Assembly (NCBI GenBank): GCA_963693365.1
Contig: CAVNZM010000002.1
Coordinates: 1,984,001-2,048,000 of the forward strand
DNA from: Amoebidium appalachense
Taxonomy: Eukaryota > Ichthyosporea
DNA: 64,000 bases
Direction of reading: 5' to 3'
A program made the translations under genes and the position numbers. Under the pieces are notes generated by a model. It was not told the DNA's origin, did no database searches, and was given only the letters and a program-made list of their open reading frames with translations. This document shows positions 34,608-46,551 of this stretch, piece after piece. The stretch's first letter is position 1, and every line of letters begins with the position of its first letter.

Positions 34608-34904
34608 GTGAAGTTTGTTGATGTGACTGTTGATGTCAATACCCTCACAATTGTAGAAGCAGGTGCCGTGACGTCACAGTCAAGTTTCCCCACTCGAGAA
34701 GACAAATGGAGAAGACTTGAAGGGGCAAGCCGGGGAAGAAAACCAAAACGGAAGAAGCACACAACGACGATTGCCTCGGACGACTCGGAACATGACGGTA
34801 GCCAACGACGATATATATATATAGAAGAAAACACTAGTGTATGTGTGACGTGTTGGTGGCTAATGTTTTATACTGGGGCCCACCCAGATAAACACAAGGC
34901 ATGA
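34608..34904 (+). CDS. Hypothetical ORF, unrecognised
   Basis: A 98-residue frame (KFVDVTVDVNTLTIVEAGAV, then a basic stretch GRKPKRKKHTTT) followed by acidic residues. It sits between repeat S and an LTR and may be a piece of a retroelement gag or chance. No domain seen. Confidence 0.2.
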   Translation: MKFVDVTVDVNTLTIVEAGAVTSQSSFPTREDKWRRLEGASRGRKPKRKKHTTTIASDDSEHDGSQRRYIYIEENTSVCVTCWWLMFYTGAHPDKHKA

Positions 34905-34935
34905 ACATCTTGTGGACTGATTTATAGACTGGTTG

Positions 34936-35419
34936 TGTAAACAGTTGGACTAGTTAGGATAAGGCAGAGTACAACTTACTGAATCAAAATAAAGACAGAG
35001 AACGGGTAGAAAGGCACACGCGGCCAGGTTGCTTTTACTATGGGCCGACTCAGTCTGTCTCAGACTTCACTGATGTGATCCCCGTACTGGGACGGCTTTG
35101 TTATATAGCCCCCAGGTTTTGGATCAAGGCCCAGGATTGGTTCATCCGCGGCCAGCGCGGGTGGCAACATGCCATTCGTGATTCTGGTGCGGTCCGAGCC
35201 AGTCAGACCTTTGTCCTATTTATGCAAACCCCTTATTGGTCCACTTCGTTTATGTGGTATGCAGCAATAGAATCATATATGGTTCAATTCTTAGGTCAGA
35301 GTGAGTCCGATTGGTGCGGACATAATATTTATGTGATATTCATGACAAAGCACGAATCGTGTGCTAGTAGATCACATTCTTTAGTAAACATGTACAGTTC
35401 ATGTGTACAGTTGTTTACA
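34936..35419 (-). repeat. LTR of the Gypsy-like element (3' LTR, 484 bp)
   Basis: TGTAAACAGTTGG ... CAGTTGTTTACA on the plus strand. Contains a 3-bp-scale insertion (ACTT) near 34976 relative to the other copies. Confidence 0.9.
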
Positions 35420-38011
35420 CTCCCCCCCTTGTCGGGAGCCTGGTGGTGTCGTTAGACAAGCAAACCACCAGGCTGAGAGGCGATAAACAACCTTCAGCGA
35501 GAATTCTTGTGTGTGCCGAGCTGCTGGACAGAACAGAGCAAGGACGGTGGAATAGAGTTGTGCACGTCTATGAGCACTTCTTCATTTGCCAAAACGTAAA
35601 TTCATGCAGCATTCTTCTGTGATTTCATTTTCGTGGCGAAGATTGTTGCAGAGTGTGCGTGCGAATAATTCGCTAAGCCTTCGTCTCTGTGCTTGGCTTT
35701 TCTGTAGAAGTAGTATTTTCCTTTTTGGGAATTTTTCCTTTTTAGGATACTCCCGCAGATTCGTTTTCAATTGCGAGTAATTTGGTTGTGTGGATGAATG
35801 ATCATACCAAACATTCGATAATGAATATAACTCGAGCCTTAGGTCACTTCGTAGCTCAGGTAGTGGTGGATAGCTTCAAGGCTTAGCCGCTGCTCCTTAT
35901 CCCGGTTCTACCTTAAGACTGTAAGGCGAGTCACCATGGCCGGAAAAGCCACTTCTTTCATGAACAAAGAGCACTTCTTTCCTTTCAGCTTTAACCCTGC
36001 ATCATCGGAGCTGGGAAAAACAGAATAAAAATGCCCAAGTGTTCTTCGTTGGGCGACATAAAGAAATATATCACCCGTCAGAACCAGTAAAAGCCCGGTT
36101 CATAATTCATAAGAAGAGGGTAGGCAAAGCAAGCCTCCTTCAGAAAACACATGCTTCCATTCGTGAGCAGTTTTCGTATCCCATTTGCCAGCCATTTTCG
36201 TTGAGCAGGGGGATTCCAGGCATAATACATTCTTCTGGAGGCTTGGCCTAAAAAGAAAAGTCGTCGCAGTCGCCCTTTCTTTTGTAAGCAACTTCGTGAG
36301 CGCGCTTCGTGTTTTCATATCCTCCAGTGCAGGTCTGGATGGTGCCCCATCCTCTGCTTCATTTGTAGGTGGCCCTACTGTAGGTTCTGTTCGTTGTGTG
36401 GAATACCAAAACCATTCGTATTCGTGGAACTGCTTTGTGCTGTGCTTTCTTTCGTGTTGGTGTTCATGAAGTTACCCCGTTCACACACCCTACTTCTTAC
36501 ATACATTAGATGTAAGTAGCTGCCTGGTGAGTGTGTGGTTCGTGTTCGTGGCATTCTTCTGTTCCTTCGTGAGAAGAATATTCGTTTTAGCAGAGGTGCC
36601 CAATAAGGCAGCTTGTGGGGTTGTCTCCCGCATGTGCCCATTGGTGGGGTATGCACGTGCTAAATTGTTACAGTGTCATCATATTGCAAGGGAATAACAT
36701 GGTCACCTCCGTACCAGGGCCTAGTAGGTACACATGATGGTCCGATGTGTTAGTCAACAACACCTTGCATTCGTATTCGTATTTGTCTTCCACGGCACTT
36801 TCTTCAGTAGTGAAGGAGGGTATTCGTAATTCGAAACTGAAAGGCTTCCAGCCAAAATACTGACACTGTATGATGGGGTTGTGAGGGAGCGGTGCCCATA
36901 CCACATTCTTTTGTTCTGGTGGGGGTGTGCCGGCAGCTAGTGCAAGGCTTGACAGTGTAATTGGTATGTTACACCGTATTGCCACAGACGGGCATTCACC
37001 TTAAAATTCGTACCCAACACCTTCTTTGTTTTTCACATGCATGAACAAAAGTTCTGCATCGACTTTATTACATGCCTTTTGTGCACCAAGAGTGCAAATT
37101 CGTTAGGGCGTGGCACCAGGAAGGGCCGCCATACATGAGTCAGGCATATGTTCGTAATGTGTTTAGGCATGCCAGCATACATTCATGCGCATGTTGTGCA
37201 TCCTGTGCGCTAAACTATGGGGCATGCTGTATTCGAGAACAGCAAGGGATTCGAAGCATGCATGCAACACTACTTTCATAAGATCTTAGGTCCTACATGC
37301 TATAGCAACAGCGACTATCTTCTTCGTTAAGTGCATTTGTGCTGAAAGTGGCCGTGCATCTGGCTTGCGAGTGTGGACGTGCATGCGGTGGCATGGACAC
37401 GATGGCAGTGTGCAATAGGGCAATGCACGCAAGGGCAACGGTTTTATTTTCTTCCTAACATAGAGGGGGCTGTGTGCATTGCAACCCAAGCAGTGTTGTG
37501 CATTCGTCCTTTCATTTTCGTATTTCCAGTTCATTTTGCTTTCGTTTTTCGTTTTTTGTCGTTTGATAACTTCGTTACTTTGTTTTGTTTTGTGTTGCAT
37601 TCATTTCGTATTTCCTCTATGCATTCGCTTGTCGTTAATTCTTTATTTCATTGCGTATTCGTGATGGTTCGTTTTTCGTTGGTTCATTGCTTCGTTAGCA
37701 ATTCTTTATTCGTTTGTTCGTGTATTCGTTGTTTCGTTGTGTATTCGTTTTTCTTCACATTTTTGATGTGTCGTAGCAAAAGAAGTTTTACATGCTTTCA
37801 ATTCTTTCCGTGTAGGTGGGCTGGCCACTTCAAACTTGTCGGTGTATATATTCTAAGCCGGACAAGGAAAGATGTGCCTATCATCGGGGTAAAAAGGATT
37901 GTGATCGGCCATGGGAGATTCTTAAGGTGATTGAAAGATGTGAGATTCTTGAACTGATTGAAAGATGTGAGATTCGAAGGATGCGAGATTCTTGAACTGC
38001 GCGGTCGCCAA
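35420..38011 (-). other. Internal region with massive ACGAA/TTCGT enrichment
   Basis: Short frames on both strands (for example 36985-36668 minus, FELRIPSFTTEESAVEDKYE) do not match known families. TTCGT (plus strand) recurs several dozen times between about 36150 and 37760, far above chance, in irregular spacing. Confidence 0.6.
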
Positions 38012-38491
38012 TGTAAACAGTTGGACTAGTTAGGATAAGGCAGAGTACAACTGAATCAAAATAAAGACAGAGAACGGGTAGAAAGGCACACGCGGCCAGG
38101 TTGCTTTTACTATGGGCCAACTCAGTCTGTCTCAGACTTCACTGATGTGATCCCCGTACTGGGACGGCTTTGTTATATAGCCCCCAGGTTTTGGATCAAG
38201 GCCCAGGATTGGTTCATCCGCGGCCAGCGCGGGTGGCAACATGCCATTCGTGATTCTGGTGCGGTCCGAGCCAGTCAGACCTTTGTCCTATTTATGCAAA
38301 CCCCTTATTGGTCCACTTCGTTTATGTGGTATGCAGCAATAGAATCATATATGGTTCAATTCTTAGGTCAGAGTGAGTCCTATTGGTGCGGACATAATAT
38401 TTATGTGATATTCATGACAAAGCACGAATCGTGTGCTAGTAGATCACATTCTTTAGTAAACATGTACAGTTCATGTGTACAGTTGTTTACA
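38012..38491 (-). repeat. LTR of the Gypsy-like element (5' LTR, 480 bp)
   Basis: Same termini and sequence as 34936-35419. Followed on the plus strand by a 22-bp spacer and a third LTR. Confidence 0.9.
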
Positions 38492-38513
38492 CTCCTCCTG
38501 CCGCGGTCGCCAA

Positions 38514-38999
38514 TGTAAACAGTTGGACTAGTTGGGATAAGGCAGAGTACAACTGAATCAAAATAAAGACAGAGAACGGGTAGAAAGGCACACGCGGCCA
38601 GGTTGCTTTTACTATGGGCCGACTCAGTCTGTCTCAGACTTCACTGATGTGATCCCCGTACTGGGACGGCTTTGTTATATAGCCCCCAGGTTTTGGATCA
38701 AGGCCCAGGATTGGTTCATCCGCGGCCAGCGCGGGTGGCAACATGCCATTCGTGATTCTGGTGCGGTCGGAGTCCGAGCCAGTCAGACCTTTGTCCTATT
38801 TATGCAAACCCCTTATTGGTCCACTTCGTTTATGTGGTATGCAGCAATAGAATCATATATGGTTCAATTCTTAGGTCAGAGTGAGTCCTATTGGTGCGGA
38901 CATAATATTTATGTGATATTCATGACAAAGCACGAATCGTGTGCTAGTAGATCACATTCTTTAGTAAACATGTACAGTTCATGTGTACAGTTGTTTACA
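38514..38999 (-). repeat. Third tandem LTR (486 bp)
   Basis: Nearly identical to the other two, with a 6-bp duplication near 38770 (GTCGGAGTCC). The 22 bases between it and the second LTR read, on the minus strand, TTGGCGACCGCGG then CAGGAGGAG, a fused primer-binding site and purine tract. It is therefore an LTR-LTR unit with the interior almost wholly lost. Confidence 0.9.
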
Positions 39000-39329
39000 G
39001 GTTGTCAACTAGTTAAGACACGGGGAAGGTACATCCCGAGGACTAGGTTTAGACTGGCAGTCAACCAGCACGCCATGGCTATAGATAATAATTTATACTG
39101 GGACGCCATCCCAGTTCGACATATACATAAGTCGAATATAAAAGAAAACCAATATATATGGTGGTATATAAATAAACGATCGGATGGTGGAGAAGGAAGT
39201 CCCCGCTGAAGATGCACACACTGAAGATCGATGAAGACAGCACTAGACTTTCGTTGGGAGGTGTCTCTACACGGTGATGTGTAGACCACTGGCCGGGGCC
39301 CCAACCTACTTGAAGACCACTGTAGATGA

Positions 39330-39365
<36 letters not shown>

Positions 39366-39366
39366 C
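39000..39366 (-). other. Sequence downstream of the Copia ORF, possibly its 3' LTR or leader
   Basis: No coding region. It lies between the third LTR and the Copia stop codon and contains a G-run (39333-39361). It may hold the remnant of the Copia 3' LTR, but no second copy is present to prove it. Confidence 0.35.
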
Positions 39367-42300
39367 TCAGTCACGAAGAGTGAGGGAAGCACGGTGCTGC
39401 TCGTGGGAGGGCCCAGGCAGGGCCTTGGTGAAGATGTCGGCCACGTTGTCCTTGGTGGACACGTAGGTGACGACCACATCCCCACTCTTGATGTAGTCCT
39501 TCGTGTTGTGGTACCGGACGGCAATGTGTTTGGTCCGGTGCTTGATGCTGTTGGTGTGCAGGAGGGCACTGGTGGACTGGTTGTCACAGTAGACGGGGGT
39601 GGGGTCGGTCATCGGGTAGCCGAGTTCACGGAGGAGATCACGGTGCCAGATGACGTTTTGAACAGCAGCATTGATGGCCAGAAGCTCAGCCTCGGTGGTG
39701 GATGTTGCCCTGATGGACTGCAGCTTCGAATACCATGTGATGGGGATGCCCTTGAAGAAGATGACGTATCCGGTGGTTGAACGACGGGTGTTGGGGCAGT
39801 TAGCAAAGTCGGCATCAGAATAACACTCCAGCAAGGAGGTGTTGTCGTCGGATGCAGACTTGTCGTAGTGGAGGCCCAGGTTGGATGTGCCGATGAGGTA
39901 CCGAACTACACGGAGTAGACATTCCAATGCAAGTTTGGTGGGGTTGGCACTGAATCTACCGAGGTAGCCGATGGCAAAGGAGATGTCGGGCCGGGAACAA
40001 CGAGCAACCCACAAAAGACGGCCGAGTAGTTCACGGTATGGAACCTTGATGGGTAGTGAGTCGTTCTCGTTGATGGTGATGACGGTGCCGACGGGGATGG
40101 GAGTGGCCTTGGGGTTGGCATCGTTGAGGTTGAAGTCTCTGACGATGTCGTTGATGTAGGACTGTTGAAGGGCAGCTTGAGGTGACCGGGGGTGTGGATG
40201 AGCTGGGTGCCGAGGAAGATGTCGGGGAGGTCGACCTTGCAGAGAGCTGACTTCATGATGTGGTCTACTAGATCCTTGGTGTGGGAGGAGTTGGCCGTGC
40301 AGATGATGAAGACGTCGTCCACATAGTTGCCAGTGAGGATGATGTCACCGTTGGGGAAGGACTTGATGTAGACACATGGATCTGAACGGAGACGTTCGAG
40401 ACCGTGAGCAAGGAGGACCTTGTCGAAGTACTCATACCATGCCAGTGATGCCTGTTTGAGGCCGTAGAGTGCCTTCTTGAGTTTCCAGACCTTGTGCTCG
40501 TTGCCGGGGGTGATGAAGCCAGGTGGTGGCTCAATGTAGATGTCTTCTTGAAGAGGACTGTTGAGGAAGGCCGTGGATACGTCGAGTTGATGAATCTCAT
40601 GGTTGCCGTCCACACCGATGGCAAGGAGGGCACGGAAGAAGGAGGACATCACTACGGGGGAAGAGGTGTCACCGTAGTCAACACCGTAGACTTGAGTGAA
40701 GCCCTTTGCAACACCACGAGCCTTGATCTTGGTGTCACCGGCTGAGTTGAGGACTTTCTCAGTCACAATCCACTTGAACTTGATGATGTTGGCATCAGGG
40801 GGGGGATCAACGATGGTGAAGACATCCTTGGTGATGAAGGCTTGGTACTCGGAGGTGAGGGCAGCTATGACGGCATCACCGTTGGGACCGTTGCAAAGCT
40901 TTTGTATGCCCCTGGGTAGTTGGTCAATGTTGATGGTCGGTGCTGTGATGCTGACCAGTGCCGTTGATGGCTTGGTGAGACGTGTAGACCGACGGAGGTT
41001 CGGCTTGGGGGAGTCCTTGAGGGGGGTGGACTCGGAGGCCGGGGAGGTGTTGTAGGCCGGGACAGGAGCATAGAAGCCAGGAATGGGACCTGTGGTGAGG
41101 GGGGCATCGGTGTCCACAGGGCTGCTCGAGGCCGAGTGGAAGGTTGGGGACCCAGGACGAACCGGAGTCATGTAGCCGGGTTGATGCACGGCAACGGGGG
41201 GGGCCGGCAGCAAAGGTTGTTGGCCGGTGGGGGGGGGGCTCGGGGGGGGAACGGGTTCGACCGGGGCTGGTTGGTTGTGCCAGGACGGTTGGGTGATGAC
41301 CACAGACGGAATTTCATCGTCGTCGTCGGAGGGGGGGGTCCATTGTCGGCAGATCGGGTTTGGGGGGATTCGGGGACCTGATTGGTGCTGCTCGTGAATT
41401 TTGACTTTTCGAAGATCACGTCACGGCAGATCTTGACTTGGTTGCTGGCATGGTCGAGGATCTTGTGTGCCTTCGAGGGCATATCCCAGCCGACGTAGGT
41501 GCCGACTCTGACGGTTGATGCAAGCTTGTTCCTCTTGGATCGGGGAACATGGACATAGGCAGGGGAGCCGAACACGTGGAGCTGGGAGACGTCGGGTTTG
41601 AAGCCGTGGAAGGCTTCGAAGGGGGTGTTGCCGTTGGCAGCAGATGACAGTGTGACGTTGATGATGTAGCCAGCATGCTTGAGAGCAGCAACCCACAACT
41701 TGGGAGAGAGAGGTTGGTCCTTGTCGGCATGGAGGAAGCAACGGACTGTCTCTTGGAGGTCTCTCATCTTCCGTTCAACTACACCGTTGTGCTGTGGTGT
41801 GTCGACGGGGGCAAACTCCATGATGATGCCTTTCTGCTTGCAGTAGGCTTCGGTGTCCTTTGATGTGAACTCGGAGCCGGAGTCAAACCGAAGATGGGTG
41901 ACGATCTCAGGGGTCTGACGTTCGACGGTTTCAACGAGAGACTGGATGTAGCTGAGGGTTTCAGCACAGTTGTAGAGGGGGAACACGGTGGTGTAACCGG
42001 TGGCATCACAAACACACACCAGAGCAACCTTGTAGCCGCCGTAGGAAGCACAGGGAGCTTCGAAGAAGTCCAGGTGCCACTTAGCACCGGGGATGGTGAA
42101 ACGGGAACGGGTGCCGGGAAATGGAGCCTTGGTGGTCTTGCCAGACATGCAGCCGAAGCAGTCACTGTGGTCGGTTGACTTGAGGGAGGGGGGCATGCCG
42201 ATGACAAGCTCCTCCTTGGCCATTCTGGTGACGGTGGATAGGGCTCGGTGGCCGAGACGGTTGTGCCAAAGGGTAAGGTCGTCGGTCGGTTGAGTCCTTG

Positions 42301-42900
42301 CTGTGTAGGCTTGGACCCACGGGTGTTGAGGAGTGTCGATCACGTAGTCAGTGATGTACTAGAGCCCATTGAGGGGGGTGAGGTCGGAAATAATGTTACC
42401 ATTACGGCTGTAGAGGAACGACGGATGGGTGTCTGCATCGTCACAATGACCAAGGAGGCCGGCAGTAGAGGCCATGGATGCAGACACGAGGAAGGACGGT
42501 GACTCGGGTACGTAGAGAGCGTTGATGCTGCACTGGGTTGAGTTGCCGTTGTAGTGCAGGGTCATGTTGATGATGCCAAGGTGTGTGGCATTGACGGTGC
42601 CCAGGCCTTGAATGGGGATGGAGGTACACGGGGTAAGGGTGGAGAAATACTCCTTGATGGGGCAGATGTGTGCATTGCAAGCACTGTCCCAGACGGGGTC
42701 GTCACGGTGTGGTGTGCCGGTGGAGGAGATAAGTGCAAATTGCACACTCTTGTTGCCTTTCTCCTGCTTGGCACGACGAGCAACAGCACAGCCAGGCTCT
42801 GGGCATGATGTGATGTGGTGGGGTTCATGGCAGTAGGAACACTCCACTCTCTTGTTGTTGTGCTGTCGGTTACGGTTGTCCCTGTTACCACGGGGGTAAG
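39367..42900 (-). pseudogene. Copia polyprotein, nearly complete pol (three breaks)
   Basis: Minus strand, in order: zinc knuckle CSYCHEPHHITSC (about 42840), protease WDSACNAHICPIKEYF, GAG-pre-integrase WHNRLGHRALST..CFGCMSG, integrase core with KWHLDFFEAP, SGSEFTSKD and TPQHNGVVERK (the D, D, E positions), reverse transcriptase VIHQLDVSTAFLNSPL-like region and YVDD, RNase H CYSDADFAN, TTEAELLAI, YCDNQS and DNVADIFTKAL, stop at 39367. Breaks: an in-frame TAG at about 42360, a frameshift at a C8 run (41331-41338) and another near 40170. Gag upstream is missing: repeat S abuts at 42901. It is the same family as the fragments at 581-3166 or a close relative. Confidence 0.93.
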
Positions 42901-42970
42901 TGTCATCTTCCCATGATTATCGGCAAGACTTAGAAGTTGAGTTTTATATATGTTTATTAGTTTCAAATTA
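42901..42970 (-). repeat. Terminus of dispersed repeat S, copy 3
   Basis: On the minus strand it reads ..AACTTCTAAGTCTTGCCG .. TCATGGGAAGATGACA and directly abuts Copia coding sequence, replacing gag. An (AAAG)n tract follows at 42985-43015. Confidence 0.65.
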
Positions 42971-42983
42971 ATAAAAAATAAAA

Positions 42984-43015
<32 letters not shown>

Positions 43016-43159
43016 AATAAAGAAAAACCACTCACAATAGCCTACCACGGCCTGAACCCTCATCGAGCTCCACACCGTTCACCCACTCGTACAGACACTT
43101 CTGCACACACAGTCTCTCTATTTCTGTGCGACTAGAGCTCAATGCCTACTCTTCCCCTT

Positions 43160-43190
<31 letters not shown>

Positions 43191-44497
43191 GGCTGCCCAC
43201 CCGTCCGTCCGGTCACCCCCTGTGAGTATCGCCTTGAATTCATCCCAGCCACACTTCATACAACGCCACATTTACTATCCTAAACCCCCCACCTCCCCCC
43301 GCCCACAATCGCAAACGCAAAGGCTTAGTTGCCTACCCCCCCCCCCCCCCCCCCTCCCTTCCGGCCCGTCGCCACCCCCCCCCCCCCCCCCCCCCTCCCC
43401 CCCCCCCTCCTTTCCCCTCCCCCTCCCCCCTCAGCACCCCCAGCAGCTTTCCACCACAACCACCAACAACAACAACAAGTGAGAAGGACAGGTATGCACA
43501 TAAGCACTTGCCGTGTATGAACTAGCACCGCACACACACAATTAGAGTAAGGCAAGGCCTGACTCAGTCTGCCACATCGCACGTACACCTGTATATCGTG
43601 ATGCCTACATGGGCTGCATGTATGCACACACACGTCTACTAGGCACGTACTGCATGCATGCACAGCAAGCGTCCACAGAGAGGCTTGTGCAATTCGCATC
43701 AACACAAAAATGAGCATTACGCACCAACTACATATTTAGGTGCAAACAATATTCGCTCTGTTGGCCGCTCCCACCAACACAAACTTCACACACACGAAAA
43801 CACAAAAACAAGCATGCGGTGGACAGTTTTCACCAGTAGGACTTGATAGTGTTACAACAATCAAAGGACAATGCACACATTTTGCTTCTCTGCCACGAGC
43901 CCAAGCTGTGGCTATAAACTTCAATCTTGCTCTTTTTATCATTTTATTTTGCATGTATTAAATTTTGCAAAAGCGCCGTGCACATAGTTCTCAAGGATAT
44001 ATCGAAGAGGTATGAAGTGTGGGGATTGCATTAGTCTAACGCTGCACATAAATAGTGCTGTGGAGGACATATGAGAGTGCTACTGGGTGAATTCGTCCTA
44101 TCATACGGTGGAATGCACATACGAAACATACAAGAAAAGTAAAACAAAACTCTAACACTTGAATGGGTCCCACCCTGAGAGGCTCAAAGTACTAAATCAC
44201 AATTCATACAATTTACACCAATCGAGTACAAACTTTAGCTCTAGAAAAGGGGCTCAAGGTATCCCCCCCCCCCCCCCCCCCCCTCCCCTCCCCCCCCCCC
44301 ACACACACACATACACACCTCCCGGCTTATTCGTACGAAATTTCACATCACAAACACCCCGGTATAAACTATCACATTATAACGACAGGAATTCATGTTT
44401 CCCGAAAGAAAACCTAATCCACCCACCCTTTGGTCCACTGCATACACGCATCAAAATGTTCTTATATGAAATTTCAGTATATCCCATGCATATCTAC
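42971..44497. other. Downstream of the last helicase exon found; C-runs, no exon identified
   Basis: Simple sequence (C-runs at about 43160-43190, 43337-43355, 43378-43400, 44264-44281) and unique AT/CA-rich sequence. The remaining helicase C terminus should lie on the minus strand here or beyond the Copia insertion, but I could not identify it. Confidence 0.4.
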
Positions 44498-44628
44498 CTA
44501 ATACGGTCCAGGCCGGCCAGTTGTGCCAATGCCGCAGCCACTATCCTCTCACTGTTTGGTGTGCGCAGCAAATTTCGAGCCAATCCCATGGCACTATCCA
44601 CGGCACTAGGTGGGACCTCCCCAAGTGA
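44498..44628 (-). CDS. DDX21-like helicase, exon 13 (C-terminal extension)
   Basis: Acceptor GGCCCCACAG, donor ATTAG|GTAGAT. Reads SLGEVPPSAVDSAMGLARNL then SERIVAAALAQLAGLDRIR. This matches the post-helicase region of DDX21/DDX50 and plant RH3/RH7, where a helical segment ends in a (V)EALAAALA.. motif before the RNA-binding GUCT domain. The GUCT domain itself was not found. It follows exon 12 in phase. Confidence 0.75.
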
Positions 44629-44748
44629 CTGTGGGGCCAAAAAGAAATCCCAAAAATACACTGTGAGTGAGTGCCATGGTGGAACAAAACGAAGCAGATT
44701 ACTAGTGCACCACCCCACGGTGCCGGTTCGAAAGCAAACGTGTTTTAT

Positions 44749-44805
<57 letters not shown>

Positions 44806-45188
44806 AGCCTTTTCTTTTTTTTTTTTTTTACTGAAGTACCGGTCCTGTTCTCCCTGTTCTGAAATGGCTTCCCTTTCATGACTGCCTCAAACCCCCCTCC
44901 CCCTCCCCCTCCCCAAGACCGACTTTCCCCCTTCCCCCCTCCCCCCTCTGTCCCAAGACTGAACCCCCCCACTCCCTCTCCCTCCTCCCCGCCCCCCCTT
45001 CCATCACCCCCCGGCCCTCTTACCCTTGTGAGCCGCCCTTTATCCCTGAATTCCCCAGAGAAAGAGAGAGAGAGAGGGGAGGGGGGGGGGGGGGGGGGGA
45101 GAGTGTGTGTGTGTGTGTATGTGTGTGTGTTATGGTGGTGGTGGTGGTGGGCCGCGGGGAAGGGGGGGGGGGGGGGGGGGAGACAAAC

Positions 45189-45328
45189 CCTGATAGCTGC
45201 CGCTAATGCGCCAACGGTAATGGAATCCTTTGTTGGCAGCTTAACGAATTCCACGGGAACAAAGTTTTGCATCTTGAGGATGTACTCTTTCGTGGGGGGG
45301 CTATCATCAGATAGCAGCACGGACAGAC
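45189..45328 (-). CDS. DDX21-like helicase, exon 12
   Basis: Acceptor CCCAAAG, donor CAGG|GTTTGTCTCC with a C-run straight after. Reads GLSVLLSDDSPPTKEYILKM .. FVPVEFVKLPTKDSIT .. GALAAAIR. Completes the second RecA lobe (G.SV.L) and begins the C-terminal extension. The phase joins exon 11. Confidence 0.78.
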
Positions 45329-45811
45329 CTTTGGGGGGGGGGGGGGGGGGGGTAGGTGTGTCAGGCAGGGCACCGATGCACTTTGCTCACGACGGACACG
45401 TGCAGACTCTACGAAGCACACATTAAGATCGGACGTCGTAAGTAAAGCCCAACATCAAGGAGAAGTTGGGGGGGAGGGGGTGTAGGGGGGTGAAGATGGG
45501 GGAGAGGGGGCGGGGGCGGGGGTTAAGTGTTGGGATTGGTGGATGGATGTGCAAAACATGGGTTGTGCGTGTGGTGGTAAGAGATGGTAGTTGCAAGGGG
45601 GAGGAGGAGGGGAGAAGGGAGGGACAGGGGAAGAGGGGGGGGGGGGGGGGGGGGGTTGAGGGGGGGTGGAGACTGGGAGCAGAGCCCATGCCATATAGAG
45701 GCAGATTTGAACATATCTTAGAGTGAACTGGGATGCAAGTATGATGCATTATCTCATGGCTTGCACTTCAAATAATTCCATTTAGATGGGACATTATGGT
45801 ATATCTCGCAC

Positions 45812-45905
45812 CTTGCCTGCCGGCCCGACCGGTGCGTCCCGCTCTGTGGATGTAGTGCTCCACCGTCAGCTGGGTGGGTGGCCGCTGGATCACAAGGTCG
45901 ACATC
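45812..45905 (-). CDS. DDX21-like helicase, exon 11 (motif VI)
   Basis: Acceptor GGTGCACAG, donor GGCAAG|GTGCGA. Reads DVDLVIQRPPTQLTVEHYIH followed by RAGRTGRAGRQ, the HRxGRxGR motif VI whose arginines contact ATP phosphates. Lies in the second RecA lobe. Confidence 0.9.
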
Positions 45906-46177
45906 CTGTGCACCAATCAGGATTTAGTATGAGTGGCCATATTTGGGAAACGACATTGGGGTGGTCCCGTAATCAATGGTACATAAGATTCCAGCATGTG
46001 AATAATAGTAGCCCCCCCACACACACACGCACACTCCCCCCCCCCCCCCCCCTTCCCCCCCTGCCAGCATCCAAAGGGGAGTTGGAAGTCCACGAGTTGA
46101 GTGTGTGTGTGTGTGTGGTGATGGCCACGGGTGGTGGTGGTGGCGGTGATGCATTTTTTTCTTTTTTTTTTTTTTGT

Positions 46178-46211
<34 letters not shown>

Positions 46212-46383
46212 GGGGGGGGGGAGGGGGGGGGGGGGGGGGGGGGGGGGGATGGGGGGGGGGATGGTTGTGTTCAGGTGGAAATAGGGCAAGAGAGGAAGGA
46301 GAGGGAAGAACAAGAGGGTGCCAGAAAAACATTTTGGGTGGCTGGTACATGAGGCCGCACAGGCCGGATATAGATTTTTTAGC

Positions 46384-46452
<69 letters not shown>

Positions 46453-46461
46453 CGCAAGTAC

Positions 46462-46517
46462 AGGGATATGCAAGCCTCGTGCCCCCACGTCCGTAGCCAC
46501 CAGCAGAGACCCCCTGG
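46462..46517 (-). CDS. DDX21-like helicase, exon 10 (motif V)
   Basis: Reads ARGSLLVATDVGARGLHIP, the conserved motif V (LVATDVAARGxDIP). Donor CCCT|GTACTTGCG with a C-run joined to an A-run straight after. The phase does not fit exon 9 directly and about a dozen residues (the R..L..F segment) are missing, so a short exon in 46518-47177 remains unidentified. Confidence 0.85.
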
Positions 46518-46551
46518 CTGCAGTGAAGGCAGACAGCACACGGCCACGTGA

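Larger units (their letters stand above)
34936..38491 (-). mobile_element. Non-coding Gypsy-like LTR element
   Basis: Two LTRs (34936-35419 and 38012-38491) enclose 2592 bp. On the minus strand the 5' LTR (38491-38012) is followed by TTGGCGACCGCG, a primer-binding site of the TGGCGACC type known from tRNA-Arg-primed elements. The 3' LTR is preceded by the polypurine tract AAGGGGGGAG (35429-35420). LTRs begin TGTAAACA and end TGTTTACA. No reverse transcriptase, integrase or gag is recognisable inside, so it resembles large non-autonomous derivatives (LARD-like). Trans-mobilisation by a Gypsy element is inferred. Confidence 0.82.

Noticed and set aside
37373-37930. 185-residue plus-strand frame rich in Phe, Ser and Val
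   Set aside because: Produced by the TTCGT-rich sequence inside the LTR element; composition reflects T-richness and no domain is visible.
43325-43960. Remaining helicase C-terminal (GUCT) exon on the minus strand
   Set aside because: Frames such as KFIATAWARGREAKCVHC show no GUCT pattern and no matching splice phase.
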